64,000 bases of DNA. Source: Bacillota bacterium (GTDB lineage Bacteria; Bacillota; Bacilli; Paenibacillales; NBRC-103111). The stretch lies in NCBI GenBank assembly GCA_023388055.1, contig JAEWGW010000023.1:62001-126000 (forward strand), given 5' to 3'. Of this stretch, positions 35,166 through 42,620 are shown in pieces. A model generated the notes under the pieces. That model ran no database searches, was not told the origin of the DNA, and saw only the letters and a program-made list of their open reading frames with translations. Position 1 is the first letter of the stretch. Each line of letters opens with the position of its first letter. A program made the translations under genes and the position numbers.

Positions 35166-35300
35166 ATGCATTTTCGGCTTTGGTGGCGGTTTGTTTTTGT
35201 ATTTCCAACGTTGGAGCAGTTTATTTATGTATTTCCAGCATATGGTGACCTTGATGTTTCCAGTGTAAGATGGCCTTTATGTTTTTTTATTTTGGTAATT
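35137..35300. repeat. Degenerate 30-31 bp tandem repeats
   Basis: About five decaying units with the core GGCGGTTTGTTTATG.ATT (35154, 35185, about 35215, then weaker) run downstream of the AraC gene. The first unit doubles as the right arm of the terminator. The gap 35112-35568 otherwise holds the element end at 35351 and the transposase promoter. Confidence 0.65.
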
Positions 35301-35491
35301 TTTTACACAACCCTCCCTCCCCGCCAAATACCCCCTTACTCACTTCTTTCGGACACTATCCCATCTGCTCAGAAGCAACCTTTTGGCTTAAGGTTTTTTT
35401 GCATAAAATCTAAGTCCTATTTGAAATTAGATAAATTCCAATAAACATCCAATTTCGAAACACTTTACCCACATAATCTTCAATATTTAGC

Positions 35492-35534
35492 TTGAAGTAA
35501 GAACAAACGTTTGGTATAATAAGAACATAAGTTC
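35492..35534 (+). promoter_or_regulatory. Promoter with two LexA-type boxes before transposase gene
   Basis: TTGAAG (35492-35497), a 17-nt spacer, TATAAT (35515-35520). GAACAAACGTTT (35501-35512) lies in the spacer and GAACATAAGTTC (35523-35534) covers the predicted start point. Both fit the Bacillota LexA/DinR core GAAC-N4-GTTY. The placement is ideal for repression, so the gene may be SOS-induced. Confidence 0.65.
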
Positions 35535-35568
35535 TTGTTTTATTATATGGATGCAGGTGGTGATCTCG

Positions 35569-36429
35569 GTGTCAGAGGTCTGTTATGAGCAAATTTTATT
35601 GGCTGAAGAGCATGAGCTGGTCTCAGAAGAGGCGTGCGCGGCCTATTTGTTTGCGCTCAAATGGCCCAACGGATTTGTCTGCCCCGAGTGCCGCCATTGC
35701 AGAGCCTACACCATCGCCACCCGCAGGCTGCCTTTATTTGAATGTGCAAATTGCGGCTTTCAAGCCTCTTTGACCAGTGGTACCATTATGGAGAAATCCC
35801 GGACTCCTCTGGTCAAATGGTTTACCGCCATCCGCTCTATGTCCAGCATGGAGGAGGGAATGAGCGCTTTGGCTTTATCCAGGAAGCTGAAGCTTACCTA
35901 TAAGACAGCCTGGACCATGCTTCATCGTATCCGCACGGCTATGGCCGGGGAAGAGCTGGCTGTCCCCCTGGAGGGGCAGGTCGCGATACATAATGACACC
36001 TATGCCAGTCCTTGGTTTCACGGATCTGTTGTGCCCCATATTCGTGAAAGCCGGGTAATTGTAGGGGCCACCCTGTCCGAGACTGGGGAACCTGAACGGG
36101 TAACCATCCAGACCGTGGAAAAGGAGCACTGGAACAGCTGGCGCTTCAACCGGAGTGCCATCCGGCATTTTGTGGAGACGCGCATGGACTGGAAAGCCAG
36201 ACTGGTTTATTCTCCTATCAATTTCTATACCTCTCCCCGCCATAAAAAGAGACTGTCTGTAATGAAAGACGCAGCCCAATGGCTGAACAACACCTTCCAT
36301 GGCATCGGGAAGAAATATCTGCAAACCTACCTGCTGGAATTCTGCTGCCGTGTGAACCTGTCTCTGGCGGGCCAGCCGGCCTTTCATACTATCAGTAAAA
36401 TATGTACCAGCCCCCGTGCATTAGGCTGA
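35569..36429 (+). CDS. IS1595-family transposase-like protein, catalytic motif altered
   Basis: 286 residues from a GTG at 35569, chosen because AGGTGG lies 8 nt upstream; an ATG at 35551 is the alternative. The N-terminal zinc ribbon has CPECRHC and CANC followed by GTIMEKSRTPLVKWFTAI, typical of IS1595/ISXO2 transposases. A helix-turn-helix follows (LKLTYKTAWTMLHRIRTAM). The DDE region should start with VDETYIGG but reads IHNDTYASPW, so the first catalytic Asp is Asn. The C-terminal NNTFHGIGKKYLQTYLLEFC matches the conserved end of the family. The frame is fully open. It could be a dead transposase kept by chance or a domesticated DNA-binding protein. Confidence 0.75.
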   Translation: MSEVCYEQILLAEEHELVSEEACAAYLFALKWPNGFVCPECRHCRAYTIATRRLPLFECANCGFQASLTSGTIMEKSRTPLVKWFTAIRSMSSMEEGMSALALSRKLKLTYKTAWTMLHRIRTAMAGEELAVPLEGQVAIHNDTYASPWFHGSVVPHIRESRVIVGATLSETGEPERVTIQTVEKEHWNSWRFNRSAIRHFVETRMDWKARLVYSPINFYTSPRHKKRLSVMKDAAQWLNNTFHGIGKKYLQTYLLEFCCRVNLSLAGQPAFHTISKICTSPRALG

Positions 36430-37020
36430 CCGGCAGTATCTCCTCTGTACTCTATCAGCCTGTGCTCTATATCCTGCACCTCTTCACGGATTCTAGGCTG
36501 TATCGGCCGATTGCTCTATATCTCGTACCCCCTTTAACCCTATAGTATCAGCCTGTACTTTACCTCTATACTGTGTCGCACCAAGTCTGTATTCTATGCC
36601 TGTTTTGCTCTCTGTGCTGAAATCAGCCCCTCGATTTATATCCTGCAGCCCTTTTTTCCTCTGGCTTGTTATCAGCCTCCGCCCAGTATTCCATCCTTCA
36701 TTCTCCTCTGGGCTGTATCCGCCTCCGCCCTGTATTCCATACTTTATTCTCCTCTGGGCTGTATCCGCCACCGCTCTGTATTCTGTGTTTCTTTTCCGTT
36801 CAATGCGGTTTCGGCTTACTCTTTATCCCACATTTCTTTTCTTTTATGCGGTATCGGTCTGTGGGCTATAGGCTATAGGCTATATCCTGCACCTCTTTTC
36901 TCCCCTGTGCATTATCAGTCTCTGGTCTGTATCCCTGGTTCTCTTTCCTCTATGTGATTTCGTCTTCCGTTCCGGCCTATGCTTCATTTTCCTGTATGCG
37001 GTAGCGGCTTGTGGGTTCTG
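36430..37020. repeat. Degenerate 46-bp tandem repeat array
   Basis: The best units begin CTCCTCTGGGCTGTATCCGC at 36703 and 36749, exactly 46 bp apart; older units before and after are progressively decayed (TATCAGCCT...CTGTATTC themes). A CTATAGG triplet repeat occurs near 36868. The stretch is pyrimidine-rich on the plus strand. The gap 36430-37307 holds this array and the element end at 37127; no gene was recognised. Confidence 0.7.
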
Positions 37021-37307
37021 GCCCTCTGTGTCCCTTCGCCGCTTCTTGCCTAAGTGTAATTTGAACTATTTGCTATTTTTGTGCATGTGCTACCCCTATT
37101 TCTATGTACTGTGTTCTCCCTGTTTATCCTGAGCCAATGGGATAGTGTTGGATAGGGGAAGAGGAGGTGATATCCACCCCCTCTTCGTTTGTCGAAAAAT
37201 ATTCATAATCTGTAATAGAAACTATTCAGTCATGCCACATGATGATGCTTAGGAGAGATGTCCTCGGAACAAGCGGAGTTACTTTTTGCTGTAGTCCTTT
37301 TGTTTTG

Positions 37308-38099
37308 CTATAGTCCTTTTGTTTTGCTGTAGTCCTTGCGTTGATGCAGTGAGATGGAGCGGTAGCGGGAGGCTAGGGTTTTCAGCTTGGCGGCGGATAA
37401 CAGGCGGAAGGGGGTGTGCAGGGCTTTGTTGCGGGCAGGACGCAGCAGGACTTTGTTGGGCATGCGGGTATACAGGAAGTTGCCGTAGGTTTCGAATTCG
37501 GAGAAGGCGAATTGTTGTTTCTTGTTCATGCTGCGGATAATGGCTTTATACCAGCTGATTCCATGCCGGGCTTCAATGGTACGTTTCAGCTGGGTGACCT
37601 GCGCTTTTTCGAACAGCATATAGTGGGTGACCAGGGAGGAAGGAGCCGCGGGCCGCTGTCCCATCAGCTTGCGGTAGGTGACAAAGTATTCGCTTTGGCT
37701 CCAATTCCGGGTGTAAAAGACGGTCTTCCCTTCCCCTGTCCGGAACCGATGGGGACGAATCAGTACGGTATCTGCATCCATCACCAGGTAGTAGCTGGAG
37801 CTGCAGAGTTTGGCTGCGCCCAGCTTCAGCAATTGCTGGTAGAGCCAGCCCGACCGTTCCCAACGGCTGGAGCTGTAGTGGATATGTTTTTTGGTAATGG
37901 GAAGTACCGTATCCTCGTCCACAAACCGGCAGCCCTTCACGCGGCAAAGCTCCATGATCCGTTTTTTACGCGGAGCAATAATGAGAATTTGCCCGATGGG
38001 ATGCTGTACCTGCTTGCGTAGAGCATCAATGACATGGGGCAGGGTCGCCAGATCCTTTTCGATGGCGGGAATCACAACGTCTATCCGGGGTAAGGCCAT
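37308..38099 (-). CDS. DUF6492-like putative glycosyltransferase
   Basis: 263 residues from the ATG at 38099 (GGAG 8 nt upstream). The N-terminus IDVVIPAIEKDLATLPHVID and the central YYLVMDADTVLIRP (DxD-type nucleotide-sugar motif) indicate a GT-A fold of the DUF6492 group, usually linked to surface glycan synthesis. WERSGWLYQQLLKLG and SEFETYGNFLY are also seen. The C-terminus KDYSKTKGL lies in a 19-21 bp tandem repeat (three copies, 37290-37340); a single base change turns a repeat codon into the stop. Acceptor and donor are unknown. Confidence 0.75.
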   Translation of the reverse strand: MALPRIDVVIPAIEKDLATLPHVIDALRKQVQHPIGQILIIAPRKKRIMELCRVKGCRFVDEDTVLPITKKHIHYSSSRWERSGWLYQQLLKLGAAKLCSSSYYLVMDADTVLIRPHRFRTGEGKTVFYTRNWSQSEYFVTYRKLMGQRPAAPSSLVTHYMLFEKAQVTQLKRTIEARHGISWYKAIIRSMNKKQQFAFSEFETYGNFLYTRMPNKVLLRPARNKALHTPFRLLSAAKLKTLASRYRSISLHQRKDYSKTKGL

Positions 38100-38246
38100 A
38101 TGCTCATCTCCAATACAGCCAAATTTTTCCTTATGATATGCCACTCCCGCTTACACGGTGCAGTTGCTTCGCGAATCGGGCATACAGTAGTATGGAGAGA
38201 AACAGGGCTTGTCTACGCCCCCAACTTGTATTGGAGGAGTTTATGG

Positions 38247-39638
38247 ATGCAGGTATCGACAAAGGAGCAAGCGGGCAATATCGTGGAAGCGCAGCAGCGC
38301 TTTTGGAGAACAGGTCAAACGCTTGAATTGCATTTCCGTCTGGAGCAGCTGCGGAAGCTGAAGGACGCCCTTCTCCGGTTTGAAAAGCCTTTGCTGGAAG
38401 CCCTTAGCAAGGACTTGGGGAAGAGCGAATTTGAAGGCTATACCACCGAATTGGGATTTTGCTTGAAGAGCATCAGTGAAACTACGAAGAAGCTCCGGAA
38501 GTGGATGAAGCCCAAAAGGATCGCGGTACCGCTCCATTTGCAGCCCTCCCGCAGTTGGGTTCAAGCGGAGCCTTATGGATCCGTCCTGATCATCGGCCCG
38601 TTTAATTACCCGTTCCAGCTGTTGATCGAGCCCTTAATCGGCGCTTTGGCGGCAGGCAATTGCGCCGTGCTGAAGCCCTCGGAGGCTGCTCCATCCGTAG
38701 CAGCGGTAGTCGCCCGTCTGATCACGGAGACCTTCCCCGAGGATTATATTCGGGTTGTGGAAGGAGAAAAGGAAACTGTAGAGGCGTTGATCCATGCGCC
38801 TTTTGATTATATGTTCTTTACCGGCAGCGCGGCGGTGGGCAAAATTGTGATGAAGGCAGCAGCGGAAAACCTGGTGCCGGTGACGCTGGAGCTGGGTGGC
38901 AAAAGCCCGGTTATAGTAGAACCGGATGCCAATCTGGAGGTGGCTGCCAAGCGCATTATCTGGGGCAAGCTGATTAATGCAGGGCAAACCTGTATTGCGC
39001 CGGACTATGTGCTGGCCCATTCCAGCATCAAGAATGAGCTGGTCCGGCTGATGAAGGAAGCGATTGGCCATTTCTATGGTGAGGATCCGTCCGCCAGCAA
39101 GGATTATGGCCGGATTATCCATACCCGGCATTTGGACAGACTGGCCGCTATCCTGGAGCAGGACCGCCCCCGTATTGTTCATGGAGGAGGGATTTCCCGG
39201 GAGAACCGGTTTATGGAGCCGACCCTCCTGGACGGAGTGCAATGGGAGGATGCTTCCATGGCGGAGGAAATCTTCGGTCCGATTCTGCCAATCCTGACGT
39301 ATGACCGGCTGGAGGATGCCATCCGGCAGATTCAGGACCGGCCCAAACCGTTGGCTTTGTATCTGTTTACAGAGAACAAAGGTGTGGAAAGGCTGGTTTT
39401 GAACCGGGTTTCCTTCGGCGGCGGCTGCGTCAACGATACCATCTCCCATGTGGCCAGCTCTGCACTGCCTTTTGGAGGAGTGGGGCAATCGGGTATCGGG
39501 GCGTATCATGGACGGCACAGCTTCCAGCTGTTTTCGCACCACAAGAGCATATTAAAAAAGACCAGCCGGTTGGAAACCGGACTGGCCTTTCCGCCTTACA
39601 AGGATAAAATCAAGCTGATTCGCCGATTGTTAAAGTAA
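38247..39638 (+). CDS. Aldehyde dehydrogenase (class 3-like)
   Basis: 463 residues from the ATG at 38247 (GGAGGAG 7 nt upstream). It oxidises aldehydes to acids with NAD(P). Motifs in order: IIGPFNYPFQLLIEPLIGAL, LKPSEAAPS, FTGSAAVGKIVMKAAAENL, VTLELGGKSPVIV (general-base Glu), NAGQTCIAPDYVL (catalytic Cys), and EEIFGPILPIL. The length of about 460 with a short C-terminus ending in basic residues (IKLIRRLLK) fits the class 3/fatty aldehyde group (B. subtilis YwdH-like). Its 3' end contains, on the opposite strand, the terminator of the exopolysaccharide operon. Confidence 0.95.
   Translation: MQVSTKEQAGNIVEAQQRFWRTGQTLELHFRLEQLRKLKDALLRFEKPLLEALSKDLGKSEFEGYTTELGFCLKSISETTKKLRKWMKPKRIAVPLHLQPSRSWVQAEPYGSVLIIGPFNYPFQLLIEPLIGALAAGNCAVLKPSEAAPSVAAVVARLITETFPEDYIRVVEGEKETVEALIHAPFDYMFFTGSAAVGKIVMKAAAENLVPVTLELGGKSPVIVEPDANLEVAAKRIIWGKLINAGQTCIAPDYVLAHSSIKNELVRLMKEAIGHFYGEDPSASKDYGRIIHTRHLDRLAAILEQDRPRIVHGGGISRENRFMEPTLLDGVQWEDASMAEEIFGPILPILTYDRLEDAIRQIQDRPKPLALYLFTENKGVERLVLNRVSFGGGCVNDTISHVASSALPFGGVGQSGIGAYHGRHSFQLFSHHKSILKKTSRLETGLAFPPYKDKIKLIRRLLK
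39553..39590 (-). terminator. Operon terminator inside the ALDH coding end
   Basis: On the minus strand GGCCAGTCCGGTT and AACCGGCTGGTC form a long stem, followed by six T. It lies about 60 bp past the last gene of the minus-strand operon and is embedded in the ALDH coding region. The plus strand lacks a proper T-run, so it should not stop ALDH transcription early. Confidence 0.8.
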
Positions 39639-39650
39639 CGCCACCAATGA

Positions 39651-40505
39651 TTACACGTCGTATTCCAGCTGCTTGACGGCCTGCTCCATAAAATCCAAGG
39701 GCGAGGGAATGGTTTCGGCGTTGTATTCCACCGCTCCGATTTTGAGAATAAGCTTCACCTTGTATTTGTCGGTGAATTCCTCGGTATTAAATTCATAGAG
39801 CTTCTGCCGGACCCGTTCCATAACCACCTTGGCGCCTTCCTTTTCTGTAAACAGGAGGAGTCCCCAGGTGGCTTCTTCTTTATCCAGCAAATAAAGGATA
39901 TCATTGGTCCGGATGCTGGACTGGCTGATCCGGGAGATGTCCAATATAGCCTCCGTAAGCTGGTCGGGGGGAATAAACCGCCGGATTTCCCGCCAGTATT
40001 TGACCTTAATGACCAGCAGGGTTAACGGGATGTTATATCGGACAGAAATACCGGTGAATACAGTAGCATCCTTCTGGAAGGCAAGGCTGTTCTTCAGATC
40101 CGTATTCTCATCCAGCGTGGCCAGTTTGGCCGTTTGTTCCCGCAGGGCGGCATTCTCCTCCTGAAGCTGGCGGGCAGACCAGGAGTACAGCCACATGGAC
40201 AAGGTGAAGAGGGGAGTCATCAGCAGCCAAAAATAGGTGCGCCCCTCAATTACCCCGGCTTGGGCAACAGTCTGGTAGAGAACCATGCTGCCGTAGGCGA
40301 AGATGAACACCACATTAATGATCAGCCCGGCGGTTACAGAGGAGAAGAAGGTGATTACCGCTATAAAAAAAGCGATGGCCAGCATAATCAGATTGGTCAT
40401 GGAATGCTGCGGATCGCCGCTGATAAACAGGATGGAGATCAGGCACAGGAGCATGAAGCCAATGAGGGCGGCGTCTGAAACTAGAGCGGGCGAGGTCCGT
40501 CTCAT
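39651..40505 (-). CDS. ydaK: YdaK-like degenerate GGDEF c-di-GMP receptor
   Basis: 284 residues. Four hydrophobic helices (residues 10-110), a short coiled coil (QLQEENAALREQTAKLATLDE), then a GGDEF-fold domain. The catalytic GGDEF is lost (DKEEA at 208-212), but the inhibitory-site motif RTND (199-202) sits exactly five residues before it. That is the pattern of a c-di-GMP-binding receptor with no synthase activity, as known for B. subtilis YdaK, which activates exopolysaccharide synthesis. Its ATG overlaps the preceding gene's stop by four bases, so the two are translationally coupled. Last gene of the operon. Confidence 0.85.
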   Translation of the reverse strand: MRRTSPALVSDAALIGFMLLCLISILFISGDPQHSMTNLIMLAIAFFIAVITFFSSVTAGLIINVVFIFAYGSMVLYQTVAQAGVIEGRTYFWLLMTPLFTLSMWLYSWSARQLQEENAALREQTAKLATLDENTDLKNSLAFQKDATVFTGISVRYNIPLTLLVIKVKYWREIRRFIPPDQLTEAILDISRISQSSIRTNDILYLLDKEEATWGLLLFTEKEGAKVVMERVRQKLYEFNTEEFTDKYKVKLILKIGAVEYNAETIPSPLDFMEQAVKQLEYDV

Positions 40506-42601
40506 GGCCGTTTCCTCCTTTTTGTATGCTTTCTCACGAGCAGAATCAGCGAAACCAGAACCAGTGCCAGCACCAACACGGCCGCCGCGGTGAAGGTCAC
40601 TACATCCTGACGCTGCAGGATTTCATCCAGTCCGGTGAGAGGCTTCGGCGAAGCTAATTTTTTGAAACGGTAGGGTTGAATTCTGCCGTCTCGGTCGGTT
40701 AATACACTGTCTCCATAAATTTTCCAACGAACTTCTTCTCCGGCCAGCAGCCGGGAGGCCCGGAATACAGAATCAGGCTCCACTCCCGTAACCACCAGCA
40801 TTCCTCCGTTGCCATAAGGCGAAGGCAGCAGCTGGAGTGTGCCGACAGTGGATGCATATCCAGCTTCAAGACTTATTTTTTCATTGGACAGGAAACGTGT
40901 CCCCTGACTGTCGTAACGGAAGTAAAGCTTGTCATTCTGTGCACGGATTACTGCGTTGTCCCGGAAAGAGCCTATTGCGATCAGGTTCCGGTCCTTCAGC
41001 TCCTCCGGGGCAGCTGAGGCTTGGCTGAATCTTATGTCACCCATATTGCTAACGGCATACCGGCCCAGGAGATGAAACAGATTGCCAACCGTCTGGTACA
41101 GCTCGTTGTCCCGCCGGTCAGGAAGGACTACAGAGACGGAGGCAAACTGCCCATCCTGGATAAACGGGTACGGGTAATTGTTCAGAAGCAGCTCTGTTCC
41201 TTGCCGGGTCTGCAGCTGCAGCAGGGATTCCGGGGTGATGTATGCCCACGGCGTATCCTCCCGTTTGGCGGCACATGCATTGAAGTTTGCCTCTAGATCA
41301 AAGGCTACAGTTACGGTGAAATTTCCGGACACTGCCAGATCTCCAGGCACTGTGAATACCGCACGGTCCGCTTGGGCCAGCTCCTTGTGGAGCTTTTTGC
41401 TGCCAATGGGCACTCCGTTGATTTTGACCGTCATCAAGGAACGTTCAAAATTCAGGTTTTCCGCATAACGGAAATCCAGATTGATCTTGCTGGCATCTCC
41501 CAGCTCCAGATTACCGGGCATGGCGATGTAGTAGTTGTACTCCTGGTGGAAAGGTCCTGTAAGCACATTCCCGCTTTCCGCCAGGCGGATCTCCCGGGTG
41601 AACCCGGCTGCAGGCTTGGCTACATCGGTCGCTGCGTCAATCAGCAGCGTATTGCCTGCGGCCTGGCCCATCTGCTCCTGGTTGGCCACCAGCCTGCCCG
41701 CCTTCACAAGAAGCTCCGGTGAACGGGAGGTTACGAGCAATACGGCTTTGTCTTGTACATTCAGCAGCCGGATAAGACCTTGATGATCCAGGTCCGGGGA
41801 TCCAGCCGGAAAACCGGCTACAGCCGGCTCCTTCAGCTCCTGTGGCAGACTGTCGTACAAACCGACAACAGTCACATAATCTTTATTCTGGACATGCTCT
41901 GCCGAATACGGCAAAAACGGGATGGCGTTCTCCGTCAGCAGGCTGGTCCGGGCATAGCCGCTTAAGGCATAAACGGCGGCTTCCCAATCGGCAGCCTTGG
42001 AATCGGCAGGAAGGGCCACCAAGCTGCGGCCTGCTGCAACGGCATCCGGACCGGTGATGCGGGCATTGAAGTCCCGGATGGAATCCTCCACGGGACGCAG
42101 GGTGTATTCCGTCTCGATCCGGGAGGCGCTGCCAATCCGCAGCCAATGGCCGATCTCCGTATCCTCTTGGCAGATCTGTTCGTCTGCATAAGACCGGAGC
42201 TCCGTCTGCAGCTTCAGCGCATTGCTTCCCTGCACGAGAAGCCCTGCCGGCACCGGAATTTCCAGGCGCTGTCCGGTCTCCGCCCCCGTCTCCGGGTGGA
42301 AAGAGTAAAATGGATTTCCGTTTACCAAAAGGGTAACGGTGGACCATTCCTTGCGGGAAACTGCGCTGACCTGCAGCTCCAGCAGCAGCCTCACCCGGCT
42401 GACCTCCCAATAGGAGGGAAGCTGGAAGGTGGTTTCACTTGAGCCTGCAGAGCCCGGCAGGGAGACATCCTCCCTCACAAAAGGAACCGTATAGCTGTGG
42501 GTCCCGGATTTGGTAAGGAGAATGGCAGCCTGGGCCCAGCTTCCCTGCATCAACAGCCCGAGTACGATTAAAACCGGCAGCGTTATCCGTTTAAAGATCA
42601 T
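40502..42601 (-). CDS. ydaN: BcsB/YdaN-like exopolysaccharide synthase subunit
   Basis: 699 residues, AAAGGAG 9 nt before the ATG. A signal peptide (ITLPVLIVLGLLMQGSWAQA) leads to a large extracellular region of jelly-roll and flavodoxin-like repeats of the cellulose synthase regulatory subunit (BcsB) type: LPSYWEVSRVRLLLELQVSA, VTLLVNGNPFYSF, NLDFRYAENLNFERSLMTVKINGVPIGS. A single C-terminal membrane helix (AAAVLVLALVLVSLILLV) is followed by a basic tail. It should guide the growing polymer out of the GT2 synthase encoded just before it. Confidence 0.88.
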   Translation of the reverse strand: MIFKRITLPVLIVLGLLMQGSWAQAAILLTKSGTHSYTVPFVREDVSLPGSAGSSETTFQLPSYWEVSRVRLLLELQVSAVSRKEWSTVTLLVNGNPFYSFHPETGAETGQRLEIPVPAGLLVQGSNALKLQTELRSYADEQICQEDTEIGHWLRIGSASRIETEYTLRPVEDSIRDFNARITGPDAVAAGRSLVALPADSKAADWEAAVYALSGYARTSLLTENAIPFLPYSAEHVQNKDYVTVVGLYDSLPQELKEPAVAGFPAGSPDLDHQGLIRLLNVQDKAVLLVTSRSPELLVKAGRLVANQEQMGQAAGNTLLIDAATDVAKPAAGFTREIRLAESGNVLTGPFHQEYNYYIAMPGNLELGDASKINLDFRYAENLNFERSLMTVKINGVPIGSKKLHKELAQADRAVFTVPGDLAVSGNFTVTVAFDLEANFNACAAKREDTPWAYITPESLLQLQTRQGTELLLNNYPYPFIQDGQFASVSVVLPDRRDNELYQTVGNLFHLLGRYAVSNMGDIRFSQASAAPEELKDRNLIAIGSFRDNAVIRAQNDKLYFRYDSQGTRFLSNEKISLEAGYASTVGTLQLLPSPYGNGGMLVVTGVEPDSVFRASRLLAGEEVRWKIYGDSVLTDRDGRIQPYRFKKLASPKPLTGLDEILQRQDVVTFTAAAVLVLALVLVSLILLVRKHTKRRKRP

Positions 42602-42620
42602 AGGTGTCTTCTCCTTTGGG

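Larger units (their letters stand above)
35351..37149. mobile_element. IS1595-like element bounded by 20-22 bp inverted ends
   Basis: The left end GGACACTATCCCATCTGCTC (35351-35370, then AG) is mirrored at 37127-37149 on the other strand as AACACTATCCCATTGGCTCA. Between them lies one intact transposase-type gene (35569-36429) and 700 bp of decayed repeats. The ends match those of the MITE-like element at 12166-12654. No target-site duplication was found, so the insertion is old or the boundaries lie slightly outside. Confidence 0.5.

Noticed and set aside
36493..36771. Minus-strand 92-codon frame with repeated GIQGG/ENEGWNTG-type motifs
   Set aside because: It merely translates the 46-bp DNA repeat, whose period is not a multiple of three, and has no ribosome site.
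36650..36830. CRISPR array
   Set aside because: The units are direct 46-bp tandem repeats with no unique spacers, and no cas gene is in the window.
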